From: Acidimicrobiia bacterium
GTDB taxonomy: Bacteria; Actinomycetota; Acidimicrobiia; Acidimicrobiales; Bin134
NCBI GenBank assembly: GCA_022819825.1
Contig: JAJEGM010000048.1
Span: forward strand, 62,001-126,000
DNA length: 64,000 nt
Reading direction: 5' to 3'
Shown: in pieces, positions 1-9,153 of the stretch
Position numbering within the stretch: the first letter of the stretch is position 1
Layout: each line of letters starts with the position of its first letter
Notes under the pieces: model-generated
The model's database searches: none
What the model saw: only the letters and a program-made list of their open reading frames with translations
What the model was told of the DNA's origin: nothing
Position numbers and translations under genes: made by a program

Positions 1-2
1 TG

Positions 3-122
3 CCTCAGAGCCAAACCGGGGGAGGGGGCCGGCCCACGTTTGAGCTGCTGGGCCGCCATGGCTCGCTGACATCGGCGGAGATGTTGGTTCCCTGCCTGGC
101 CGCGTTCGGCGCCCGCGCCTGA
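3..122 (+). CDS. C-terminal fragment of a protein (possibly alkaline phosphatase-superfamily phosphodiesterase), truncated by window start
   Basis: Frame 3 open from window start: PQSQTGGGGRPTFELLGRHGSLTSAEMLVPCLAAFGARA*; HGSLTSAEMLVPC resembles the C-terminus of type I phosphodiesterase/alkaline phosphatase-like proteins. Confidence 0.45.
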   Translation, partial: PQSQTGGGGRPTFELLGRHGSLTSAEMLVPCLAAFGARA

Positions 123-148
123 GGATGTGCCCGAACTCGCCGGTGGGC

Positions 149-225
149 GGGTAAATTTCCAGCCATGTCAGACACCGGTCAGTTGGCCAGAGGGTAGGTT
201 TCCAGCCATGTCAGACACCGGTCAG
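149..225 (+). repeat. Tandem direct repeat (period 43 nt) spanning the bpa start codon region
   Basis: TTTCCAGCCATGTCAGACACCGGTCAG occurs at 156-182 and 199-225 (27/27 identical); upstream gggta also shared. Confidence 0.95.
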
Positions 226-711
226 CCGGCATCGGCTGAGCCTGCGGAGATCGTCCACGAGACGCCGCCCGTCGACGGCGACCCGGCGGAGCTCGCATCG
301 GCCCGGGAGGCCATCGAGCAGCCGGCCAAGGTCATGCGGGTGGGCACGATGATGAAGCAGCTCTTGGACGAGGTGCGCGATGCCTCCCTCGACGAGTCGA
401 GCCGCGACCGGCTGAGAGAGATCTACGAAACCTCGATCGAAGAACTGGGTTCCGCGCTGTCGCCCGACCTCAATGAGGAGCTCGACCGCCTGATCCTGCC
501 CTTCCCCGAAGACCACCCTCCCAGCCAAGCCGAGCTCCAGGTGGCGAAGGCCCAGCTGGTGGGCTGGCTGGAGGGCCTCATCCAGGGCATCCAGGCTGCT
601 CTGTTCGCCCAACAGGTGTCGGCGCAGCAGCAGTTGGCCAACATCCGCGCCGAACTTCCCCCCGGCGCCGCCCGCCTCCCGCAAGACAAAGCACCGGGAA
701 CGTATCTCTAA
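208..711 (+). CDS. bpa: Bacterial proteasome activator (Bpa/PafE, DUF2587 family)
   Basis: PAKVMRVGTMMKQLLDEVRDASLDESSRDRLREIYETSIEELGSALSPDLNEELDRLILPF...AQLVGWLEGLIQGIQAALFAQQ matches the Bpa/PafE core; C-terminus GTYL resembles the mycobacterial GQYL motif. ATG at 208 preferred over the 127 ORF start. Confidence 0.88.
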   Translation: MSDTGQPASAEPAEIVHETPPVDGDPAELASAREAIEQPAKVMRVGTMMKQLLDEVRDASLDESSRDRLREIYETSIEELGSALSPDLNEELDRLILPFPEDHPPSQAELQVAKAQLVGWLEGLIQGIQAALFAQQVSAQQQLANIRAELPPGAARLPQDKAPGTYL

Positions 712-840
712 CGGTCCAACAACCAGGGAAAACAGGGGAATTCTCGGGCGGCGAGCATGGGCTCTCCCGTCTTGGTATGGTCAGAAACTACAGAGCTGTA
801 GTTTTCCACAACCCAGCCACAGATTGTCCACAGGAGTGCT

Positions 841-3800
841 GTGTCCAGTTCCTTCACCCACCTCCACGTCCACACCGAGTACTCCATCCTCGACGGTGCC
901 TCCCGGGTGGGAGAGCTGGTCAAAGCGGCCGCGGCCGACGGGCAGCCGGCACTGGGCATCACCGATCACGGCAACATGTACGGGGTCATCGACTTCTACC
1001 GGGCCTGCCGGACCGAGGGCGTCAAGCCCATCATCGGCATGGAGGCCTACATGGCCCACGAGAACCGGTCGGAGCGTCCGCCCAGGCGGGGCAAGTTGGA
1101 TGATGGCGGGGGCAGCACGGAGGGTGGGGGCAAGATCTACTACCACCTCACCCTTCTGGCCGAGAACAACACCGGCTACAAGAACCTCATCCAGCTTTCC
1201 AGCCGGGCCTTTCTGGAGGGCTATTACTACAAGCCCCGGCTCGACTGGGATCTGCTGGCCGAGCACAGCGAGGGGCTGATCTGCTCCACCGGGTGTCTGG
1301 GCGGCCACGTACTCCAAGCCCTGCTGCGCGACGACTACGACGACGCGGTGGCCAAGGCCGCCCGCCTTCAGGACATCTTCGGCAAAGACAACCTGTTCGT
1401 GGAGATCCAAGACCACGGCATCCCCGAGCAGCACAAGACCAATCCCGATCTGCTCCGGTTGGCCGACCAGATCGGCGCTCCCTTGCTGGCCACCAACGAC
1501 AGCCACTACACCCACCGGGCCGACGCTGAGGCCCACGACGCCCTGCTGTGCGTGCAGACCGGCTCGTTGGTGAGCGATCCCGACCGCCTCAAGTTCCACG
1601 GCGACGAGCACTATCTCAAGTCAGCGGAGGAGATGCGCTACGTGTTCTCCGAGCTCCCCACCGCGTGCGACAACACCCTGTGGATTGCGGAGCGGGCCGA
1701 CGTGGAGATCGAGTTCGGCAATCCCCAGCTTCCCGACTTCCCCATCCCCGGCCAGTACGAGAACGCCGACGACTATTTGCGGGCACTGACCCTGGAGGGC
1801 GCCGAAGGCCGGTGGGGAAGCCCGCTGACCGAGGAGATGGCCGATCGGCTGGCATTCGAGCTCAAGGTCATCTCCGACATGGGCTTCTCCTCCTACTTTC
1901 TCATCACTTGGGACCTGATCCGCTACGCCCGAGAGCGGGGAATCAGGGTGGGGCCGGGCCGGGGGAGCGCGGCGGGTTGCGCAGTGGCCTATTGCCTCCA
2001 GATCACCGATCTCGACCCGATCCGCTACGACCTGCTGTTTGAGCGCTTTCTGAATCCGTCGCGGGTGTCCATGCCCGACATCGACATGGACTTCGACTCC
2101 CGCCACCGAGACGAGATCATCCGCTACGCCTCCCAGAAGTACGGCGAAGACCATGTGGCCCAGATCATCACCTTCTCCACCATCAAGGCCCGGGCCGCGG
2201 TGCGCGACAGCGCCCGGGTGCTGGACTATCCCTACGCATTGGGCGACAAGCTGGCCAAGGCCATGCCACCGCTGGTGCTGGGCCGAGACACCCCGCTGTG
2301 GGCCTGCTTGGAGAAGAGCGACGACCACGCCGACGGCTACACCGCGGCCGCCGAGCTGAGGGAGATGTACGAGGGTGATGAGGATGCCCGCAAGGTGGTG
2401 GATGTGGCCCGCGGCCTGGAGGGTCTGCGGCGCCAGGACAGCATCCACGCTGCCGCGGTGGTGATCACAAAAGAACCGCTTACCGAGTATCTGCCCATCC
2501 AGCGCAAGGCATCTCCGGGCCAGACCTTGGAGGAGGCCCCGATCGTCACCCAGTACGAGATGCACGCGGTAGAAGACCTGGGCCTGTTGAAAATGGACTT
2601 CCTGGGCCTGCGGAACCTGGACGTGCTCGAAGACGCCATCGGGGTGATCGAGCAGTCTCGCGGCAAAAGGGTGGACATCGACAACGTGCCCTTGGACGAC
2701 GAGCCCACCTATGAGCTGCTGTCTCGAGGCGACACCATCGGGGTGTTCCAGTTGGAGAGCGGCCCGATGCGCTCGCTGATCCGGTCGTTGAAGCCCACAT
2801 GCTTCGACGACGTGGCCGCCTTGGTGGCCCTGTACCGGCCCGGCCCGATGGCGGCCAACATGCACAACGACTACGCCGACCGCAAGAACGACCGCAAGCC
2901 GGTGCAGGTATTCCACGAGGACGCCGCCGACATTCTGGCCGATACCTACGGGCTGATGATCTACCAGGAGAGCGTCATGCGGGTGGCCCAGCGGTTTGCC
3001 GGCTACTCCCTGGCCGAGGCCGACAACCTCCGCAAGGCCTGCGGCAAGAAAGACCGCGCGCTCATGGCCAAAGAGCGGGACTCGTTCGTGGCCGGTTGCG
3101 AGAAGAGCGGCTACGGCGAGGAGCTGGGCACCGAGCTCTTCAACATCATCGAGCAGTTTGCCGACTACGCCTTCAACAAGAGCCATTCATACGGCTATGG
3201 GCTGATCGCCTATCAGTGCGCCTACCTCAAGGCCAACTATCCGGTGGAGTACATGGCCGCGCTGTTGACCAGCGTGAAGAGCAAGTTGGAGAGAGCGGCG
3301 GTTTATCTGGCCGAGTGCCGCCAGCGGGGGATCCAGGTGACCCTCCCCGACGTGAACCGCTCCCAGTCCGACTTCGCGGCCATCGGCTCCGACAGCGGCG
3401 AGCAGTCCATTTCCTTCGGGCTCTCCGCAATCCGCAACGTGGGAGCGGGCGCGGCGCAGATGATCTTGGAGGAGCGGGAGAAGAACGGGCCGTTCGCCGA
3501 CTTTCACGACTTCTGCCAGCGGGTCGATCCGATGGTGCTGAACAAGGGGATTGTGGAGGCGCTCATCAAAGGGGGCGGCTTCGACTCCCTGGGGCATCCT
3601 CGGCAGGGGCTGTTGAACGTGTTCGAGCCCATCGTGCGGCGCGGCATCCAGCAGCAGCGAGAGCGCGAGCAGGGAGTGATGAGCCTGTTCGACGAGGGCG
3701 GTGCCGATGCCTTCCAAGACGACATAGAGATTCCCGATACCGAGTTCGACAAGTCTCGGAGGCTGGCCGCCGAGCGGGAGATGCTCGGGCTGTACGTGTC

Positions 3801-4377
3801 CGACCACCCCATCATGGGCATGGAGGGGGTGCTGGCCCGAAAGACCACCCATCGGATCGACCACCTGGCTGAAGCAGAGGAGGGCGCCTCGGTGAAAGTG
3901 GGCGGGGTGGTGAGCAACTTCCGCAAGAGGTGGACCAGAAAAGGCGACCAGATGGCCTCATTCGACCTTGAGGACATGTACGGAACCATGGAGGTGACGC
4001 TGTTCCCCCGGTCGATGGAGGAGCACGGTCACAAGCTTGAGGACGATGTGGTGGTTGTGCTGGAGGGGCGGCTGGATAGCCGCGACGAGGAGCCCAACTT
4101 GATCTGCTTCGGGGTGGAGCTGGTGCGGGCCGACTGGGCCAACGGCCTCGGCCCTCTGAAGGTGAACATCAACACCCAAAAGCTGACCGTCGACCGGATC
4201 GATACCCTCAAGTCGATTTTCGCCAGCCATCCGGGCAAGTCGGAAGTGGTCTTGATGCTCGGTGACGACAAGGGAATCAAGCTTTCATCGGACTACGGAG
4301 TGGACACGGGAAGTGGGTTGATCGGCCTTCTGCGGGAGGAGCTGGGCAGCAACGCCATTGCCGTGCAGCCCGACTAG
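841..4377 (+). CDS. dnaE: DNA polymerase III subunit alpha (DnaE), PHP domain present
   Basis: 1178 aa; FTHLHVHTEYSILDGA, ITDHGNMYG, GRGSAAGCAVAYCLQITDLDPIRYDLLFERFLNPSRVSMPDIDMDFD; GTG start preceded by CAGGAG. Confidence 0.97.
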   Translation: MSSSFTHLHVHTEYSILDGASRVGELVKAAAADGQPALGITDHGNMYGVIDFYRACRTEGVKPIIGMEAYMAHENRSERPPRRGKLDDGGGSTEGGGKIYYHLTLLAENNTGYKNLIQLSSRAFLEGYYYKPRLDWDLLAEHSEGLICSTGCLGGHVLQALLRDDYDDAVAKAARLQDIFGKDNLFVEIQDHGIPEQHKTNPDLLRLADQIGAPLLATNDSHYTHRADAEAHDALLCVQTGSLVSDPDRLKFHGDEHYLKSAEEMRYVFSELPTACDNTLWIAERADVEIEFGNPQLPDFPIPGQYENADDYLRALTLEGAEGRWGSPLTEEMADRLAFELKVISDMGFSSYFLITWDLIRYARERGIRVGPGRGSAAGCAVAYCLQITDLDPIRYDLLFERFLNPSRVSMPDIDMDFDSRHRDEIIRYASQKYGEDHVAQIITFSTIKARAAVRDSARVLDYPYALGDKLAKAMPPLVLGRDTPLWACLEKSDDHADGYTAAAELREMYEGDEDARKVVDVARGLEGLRRQDSIHAAAVVITKEPLTEYLPIQRKASPGQTLEEAPIVTQYEMHAVEDLGLLKMDFLGLRNLDVLEDAIGVIEQSRGKRVDIDNVPLDDEPTYELLSRGDTIGVFQLESGPMRSLIRSLKPTCFDDVAALVALYRPGPMAANMHNDYADRKNDRKPVQVFHEDAADILADTYGLMIYQESVMRVAQRFAGYSLAEADNLRKACGKKDRALMAKERDSFVAGCEKSGYGEELGTELFNIIEQFADYAFNKSHSYGYGLIAYQCAYLKANYPVEYMAALLTSVKSKLERAAVYLAECRQRGIQVTLPDVNRSQSDFAAIGSDSGEQSISFGLSAIRNVGAGAAQMILEEREKNGPFADFHDFCQRVDPMVLNKGIVEALIKGGGFDSLGHPRQGLLNVFEPIVRRGIQQQREREQGVMSLFDEGGADAFQDDIEIPDTEFDKSRRLAAEREMLGLYVSDHPIMGMEGVLARKTTHRIDHLAEAEEGASVKVGGVVSNFRKRWTRKGDQMASFDLEDMYGTMEVTLFPRSMEEHGHKLEDDVVVVLEGRLDSRDEEPNLICFGVELVRADWANGLGPLKVNINTQKLTVDRIDTLKSIFASHPGKSEVVLMLGDDKGIKLSSDYGVDTGSGLIGLLREELGSNAIAVQPD

Positions 4378-4522
4378 CTGGCGTTTTGCCGAAAGCGGTC
4401 AACAACCGAAAACCCTTGCAATCCTGCGGGTTTGCGCGCCTACCGGAGCGATTGATGGACTATAGGGGTGCCCACGGGCGGAAATCTGTGGGGGACCAGC
4501 CAGCAAGGAGGGCGAGCAGCGC

Positions 4523-5191
4523 ATGGCAATCGACGTCGAAACCAAGGACTGCACAGCGGTCACCGACGCTGAGCTGGCCGAAATGGCCGACATGTGTGCT
4601 GACGGCTCCAACCCCTTTTCGGTAGGGCTGCTCTCCAAGCAGACCGAGGAGTGGGTGTTGATCTCCACCGCCCGGGAAAACGGCAAGCTTCGGGGATTCG
4701 CCTTCTCCACCCTGGAGCGCATCGGCGGGACGCCGAGCGTGTTGGTGGGCTTGGCTTCGGTGGCCCGCACCTCCAAGCGCAGCACTGTTCTCCGCCAGCT
4801 GGTCGACGCACAGCTCCACCGGGCCCTGATGGCGTTCCCCGACGAAGACGTGCTCTTGGGGACCCAGTTCGACAACGCCGGCGGGTTTGACGCCTTCAAG
4901 CCTCTGGTCGACATCGTTCCCCGCCCGGGCCACAAGGCCTCCGGCGAAGAGCGGGCTTGGGGACGCCGCCTGGCCAAGCGGTTCAGCATCAGCGCCAGCC
5001 GGTATCTCGACCGAGACTTCCGAGTGGTGGGCGACGACAGCCAGGCCTGCCTGCTCGACTACGAGACCGCCAAGCCCGAGGGCATCGACCCCGATGTGGC
5101 TGCCCTGTTCGACAAGGTGGACCGCGCCGGCGGCGACACCATGATCGCCTTCGGCTGGATCATGGCCGAAGACCTGCTCAAGTACACCTGA
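4523..5191 (+). CDS. Conserved hypothetical protein (possibly GNAT-like)
   Basis: 222 aa ORF with GAAGG/GGAGG-like RBS upstream (aaggaggg); no confident family. Confidence 0.65.
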   Translation: MAIDVETKDCTAVTDAELAEMADMCADGSNPFSVGLLSKQTEEWVLISTARENGKLRGFAFSTLERIGGTPSVLVGLASVARTSKRSTVLRQLVDAQLHRALMAFPDEDVLLGTQFDNAGGFDAFKPLVDIVPRPGHKASGEERAWGRRLAKRFSISASRYLDRDFRVVGDDSQACLLDYETAKPEGIDPDVAALFDKVDRAGGDTMIAFGWIMAEDLLKYT

Positions 5192-5223
5192 GCAATCGGG
5201 CGCCGGTTCGGCTGCCCGTGGCC

Positions 5224-5814
5224 ATGAGCGACCCATCGCCCCTTCGGCGGCCGATGTGCCGCAACTTTCTCTCCGATCCACTTCCCGACAGCCTGCTGCC
5301 CGAGCTGCTCGACCAGGCTCGCCGAGCACCGTCAGCGGGCAACACCCAGGCCGTGGAGTTCTGCGTGGTCACCGAGCCCGAGCGCTATTGGCAGCTCACC
5401 CTCACCTCGGAGCGTCGAGCCGAGTTCCCCTGGCCCGGCCTGCTGGTTGCCCCCGTTCTGGTGGTGGTGCTCACCGAGCCCGAGCGCTACGTGCGGCGCT
5501 ATTCCGAGCCCGACAAGGCCCACACTGGCCTCGGCGACAGCCCCGAGGCCTGGCCTGTTCCCTACTGGTGGGTGGACGCTGGCATGGCAGTGCACCATCT
5601 GCTCGTTGCCGCCACGGCCGCGGGCCTGGGCTCTTGTTTCTTCGGGGTGTTCGAACACGAAGCCGCCGTAGTCGAGGGCCTCGATATCCCCGAGGGTCGC
5701 CGCACCGTGGGAACCGTGGCCCTGGGATACCCCGATGAAGATCGACCGAGTTCCTCCGCCTCCCGCCCCCGTAGACCATTGGACGAGATAATCCACTACG
5801 GTTCCCCGCCATGA
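5224..5814 (+). CDS. Nitroreductase family protein
   Basis: CRNFLSDPLPDSLLPELLDQARRAPSAGNTQAVEFCVV and C-terminal AATAAGLGSCFFGVF typical of nitroreductase fold; ATG 5224 chosen within the 4957 ORF. Confidence 0.85.
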   Translation: MSDPSPLRRPMCRNFLSDPLPDSLLPELLDQARRAPSAGNTQAVEFCVVTEPERYWQLTLTSERRAEFPWPGLLVAPVLVVVLTEPERYVRRYSEPDKAHTGLGDSPEAWPVPYWWVDAGMAVHHLLVAATAAGLGSCFFGVFEHEAAVVEGLDIPEGRRTVGTVALGYPDEDRPSSSASRPRRPLDEIIHYGSPP

Positions 5815-6299
5815 ACATGCCTGATCCCGTCGACCGCCTGGCCATCGAGGACACCATCGTCCGCTACACCATTGCCATTGACGAGAAGGACTGGGACCTG
5901 CTCGACACGGTCTTCACCCCCGACGCCCACCTGGACTACTCCTCGTCGGCCCCCGGAGTGGACGACGCCAACGGCGACTATCCCACCGTCAAGGGCTGGC
6001 TCCAGATGGCCCTTTCCATATTCCCCATGACCCAGCACATGGTGGGCAAGACCTACATCCGGAGCTGGGACGGCGACACCGCCCAATGCACGACCCTCTT
6101 CCACAACCCCATGGGCATGCCGGTGGACGACGACGGCAGGTTCGACCCCAACGGATCGGGGCTGCACTTGTTCTACGTGGGCGGCTGGTACCACGACACC
6201 GTCTCCCGGACCCCCGACGGATTCCGCATCGTCAAGAAGGTGGAAATCGGCGGGTACATGGACGGCGGCTTCCCCGAGGGATTCGACATCCCCGGATAG
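5811..6299 (+). CDS. SnoaL-like / nuclear transport factor 2 family protein
   Basis: DRLAIEDTIVRYTIAIDEKDWDLLDTVFTPDAHLDYSSS is typical SnoaL_4-like; 4-nt ATGA overlap with the upstream gene. Confidence 0.85.
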   Translation: MNMPDPVDRLAIEDTIVRYTIAIDEKDWDLLDTVFTPDAHLDYSSSAPGVDDANGDYPTVKGWLQMALSIFPMTQHMVGKTYIRSWDGDTAQCTTLFHNPMGMPVDDDGRFDPNGSGLHLFYVGGWYHDTVSRTPDGFRIVKKVEIGGYMDGGFPEGFDIPG

Positions 6300-6377
6300 C
6301 CGGCAATAGCCGACAATCGGCCCACGCGCCCGGCGCAGTTGGGCCGGTACAACAGCCGCTGAGGTAGTCTGCCCAGC

Positions 6378-6767
6378 GTGCAAATCCCACTCGTGGACTA
6401 CCTGGTCTTGGGCGATGAGCCCTATCTGCAAGCCAACGAATGCACCAATTGCGGTGCCCGATTCTTCGGCCGGCGCAACGCCTGCGCCCACTGCGGCCAC
6501 CGAGAGTTCAAACCGGTGCGGGTGAGCGACACCGGAACGCTGCGCACCTTCAGCATCGTCTACCGGGCCGCCCCCACCATTCCCACGCCCTACGTCTCGG
6601 CCATCGTGCTCACCGATGACGGCACCTCGGTTCGCTCCAATCTCATCAACATCGAACCCGATCCGGCCAAGATCACGCTCGGCATGAAGGTCAAGCTCGA
6701 CACCTATGTCGTGGGCACCGACGACGACGGCCAAGAAGCCGTTGCCTTCGGCTACGCCCCGGTATGA
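6378..6767 (+). CDS. DUF35 OB-fold protein with N-terminal rubredoxin-like zinc ribbon
   Basis: CTNCGARFFGRRNACAHCG (CxxC...CxxC) followed by OB-fold segment; GTG start; directly upstream of a thiolase. Confidence 0.88.
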   Translation: MQIPLVDYLVLGDEPYLQANECTNCGARFFGRRNACAHCGHREFKPVRVSDTGTLRTFSIVYRAAPTIPTPYVSAIVLTDDGTSVRSNLINIEPDPAKITLGMKVKLDTYVVGTDDDGQEAVAFGYAPV

Positions 6768-6791
6768 CAACCAATCAATAGGAGGCCGAAA

Positions 6792-7994
6792 ATGGCACAA
6801 GACATCTGGGTTCTGGGAACGCACATGACGGCGTTCGGCCGCTACCCCGACCAGGATGCGGTGGACTTGGCTACCACGGCTGCTCTGGGCGCACTGGACG
6901 ACGGCGGGGTGACCATCTCCGACATGGACCTCCTCTCTTGCGGGACCCTGTTCCAGGCCAACGCCGGCATGGGCCAGCAAGTGCAAAAGCAGATCGGCCA
7001 AACCGGCATCCCGGTGTACAACGTGTCCAACGCCTGTGCCACCGGGGCCACCGCCCTGCGCACCGTGATCATGGCCATCCGAGCCGGAGAAGCCGACATG
7101 GGCCTGGCCATCGGCGTGGAGCAGATGGGCAAGATGGGCCTTCTGGCCGGCGGCACCCGCAAAGAGAAGAACGTGTATGAGCCGTCGGGCCGTTATGGCG
7201 CGGTAATGCCCATCGACGGCATCCTGGGCACCGACACCATGCCCGGCGTGTTCGCCCAAGCGGGCATGGAGTACGCCAACGACAACGACGGGGTGGGCTT
7301 TGAGCAGTTCGCCAAGGTGGCCCAGAAGAACCACGCCCACTCCACGCTCAACCCCCTGGCCCAATACCAGAAGGAGTTCAGCCTGGAAGAGGTGATGGGC
7401 TCGCCCATGCAGAGCTACCCCAACACGCTGCTGATGTGCTGCCCCACCGGCGACGGGGCCGCGGCCTGCGTGCTGGTGGGCGAGGAGCGCTTTGCCACCC
7501 TCAGCCGCGAGCAGCAGTCTCGGGCGGTGAAGATCTCCGCCTCGGTGCTCACCACCGACCCCTACGTGGAATCCGGCGCCATGCAGCCCGACGTGAACAC
7601 CCTCACCCGCAACGCCGCCCAAACCGCCTACGAGCAGGCCGGGGTGAGCCCCGAAGACCTCAGCCTGGTGGAGCTGCACGACTGCTTCGCCACCGCCGAG
7701 CTCATCCACTACGACAACCTGGGACTGTGCGAGCCGGGCGGCGCGGGCGACTTCATCGACCGGGGCGCTCCGTGGCGCGACGGCGACACCCCGGTGAACG
7801 TGTCCGGCGGCCTCATCTCCAAGGGCCATCCCATCGGCGCCACCGGCGTGGCCAACGTGTACGAGGTGGCCACCCACCTGCGGGGCGAGGCCGGCGACCG
7901 CCAGATCGAAGGGGCCAACGTGGGCTTAGCCCATGTGATTGGCCTCGGCTCGAGCTGCGGCGTCCACATCCTGGAGAAGAGCGGGATCAGCTGA
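6792..7994 (+). CDS. Thiolase family protein (SCP2/lipid-transfer-type acetyl-CoA acetyltransferase)
   Basis: NVSNACATGATAL (Cys), ELHDCFATAE, SKGHPIGATG motifs; AGGAGG RBS. Confidence 0.92.
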   Translation: MAQDIWVLGTHMTAFGRYPDQDAVDLATTAALGALDDGGVTISDMDLLSCGTLFQANAGMGQQVQKQIGQTGIPVYNVSNACATGATALRTVIMAIRAGEADMGLAIGVEQMGKMGLLAGGTRKEKNVYEPSGRYGAVMPIDGILGTDTMPGVFAQAGMEYANDNDGVGFEQFAKVAQKNHAHSTLNPLAQYQKEFSLEEVMGSPMQSYPNTLLMCCPTGDGAAACVLVGEERFATLSREQQSRAVKISASVLTTDPYVESGAMQPDVNTLTRNAAQTAYEQAGVSPEDLSLVELHDCFATAELIHYDNLGLCEPGGAGDFIDRGAPWRDGDTPVNVSGGLISKGHPIGATGVANVYEVATHLRGEAGDRQIEGANVGLAHVIGLGSSCGVHILEKSGIS

Positions 7995-8031
7995 ACTGGC
8001 TGACCTCGAACCCCGAGAGGAGACCGCGATC

Positions 8032-9099
8032 ATGAGCAGCACTTGTCGGGGCGTTGTCTTCAACGGCGACGGCACCTTCCAACTGAGGGACGATTTCCCA
8101 GTGCCCGAGCCGCCGGCTGGTGGCGGGGTGCTCAAGGTGGAGGCTGTGGGCATGTGCGGGAGCGACGTGGCCCAGCTCCACGGCCACCAGCACGTCCCCG
8201 GAGAGAAATCACCGCTGGTTCCGGGCCACGAGATCGTGGGCCGGGTTCATGCCCTGGCCGACGACGCCAACCTGGGCGTGGCAGTGGGCGACCGGGTGGC
8301 GGTGGACCTGGTTGTGCGGGCCGCGGTTACGGAGAACAACCCGTTTGGCCTAGGCGAGGTGTACGGCTACACGATGGGCCTGGAAGACGGCCACGGGCTG
8401 TGGGGCGGTTACGGGGAGTACATGGGCGTGTTGCCCAACACCCATCTGGTGAAGCTGACCGACGACATTGACGCTGCCGAGCTGACCCTGTTCGAGCCGC
8501 TGGCCAACGTGTGCAACTGGTTCAGCCGGATGCCCGTGGGCGAGGGTGAGACCGTGGTGGTGCAGGGTCCGGGCCACATGGGGCTGGTGTACGCCGCGGA
8601 GGCCAAGCGCCGGGGCGCGGAGACGGTGATCGTCACCGGCACCGGTGCCGACGCCCTACGCCTGGAGGTGGCCCGCGAGGTGGGCGCCGACGTGACGGTC
8701 GATGTCACCGCTACCGACCTGGTGGCGTTTGTGGCCGAGATCACCGGCGGGGCCATGGCCGACATGGCCGTAGATCTGGCCGATGCCACCGCCACCGTGC
8801 CCCTGTGTCTGAGCCTGGTTCGCCAAGGGGGCAAGGTGCAGCTGGCCGGATTGAAGAACTTGGCGCCGGTGGAGATGATCACCGACCTGATCGTTCTCAA
8901 GGGCCTCACGGTCCAAGGTGGGAGCGGGTCCACCCCCAGCTCCATGCGTGAGGCGGTGGAGATATTGAACAGCGGGGAGTTCCCCACCGGGCCGCTTCTG
9001 GGCGAGGTGTTCGGCCTCGACCAGATCGACCAGGCCATGGCCCTGCTCCAGCGCACCGCCGACCACGACGCCGTGCGGGTTGGACTCCGGCACAGCTAG
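8032..9099 (+). CDS. Zinc-dependent alcohol dehydrogenase / MDR family oxidoreductase
   Basis: GMCGSDVAQLHG, VPGHEIVGRV, VVVQGPGHMGLVYAAEAKRRGAETVIVTG; ATG 8032 with GAGAGGAGA RBS. Confidence 0.9.
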   Translation: MSSTCRGVVFNGDGTFQLRDDFPVPEPPAGGGVLKVEAVGMCGSDVAQLHGHQHVPGEKSPLVPGHEIVGRVHALADDANLGVAVGDRVAVDLVVRAAVTENNPFGLGEVYGYTMGLEDGHGLWGGYGEYMGVLPNTHLVKLTDDIDAAELTLFEPLANVCNWFSRMPVGEGETVVVQGPGHMGLVYAAEAKRRGAETVIVTGTGADALRLEVAREVGADVTVDVTATDLVAFVAEITGGAMADMAVDLADATATVPLCLSLVRQGGKVQLAGLKNLAPVEMITDLIVLKGLTVQGGSGSTPSSMREAVEILNSGEFPTGPLLGEVFGLDQIDQAMALLQRTADHDAVRVGLRHS

Positions 9100-9153
9100 C
9101 AGCACCGGATCAGTGAGCTTCGAGACCGAGCGACTGACGGCGGCATTGAGGCG

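Noticed and set aside
785-832. Possible oriC near the DnaA-like boxes
   Set aside because: Only two boxes, no dnaA/dnaN/rpmH context and no AT-rich unwinding region.
1621-3186. 521-aa - strand ORF inside dnaE
   Set aside because: Shadow of dnaE codon bias; no recognisable domain.
5796-7877. 693-aa - strand ORF
   Set aside because: Antisense to SnoaL, DUF35 and thiolase genes; low-complexity Val/Gly/His composition typical of shadow ORFs.
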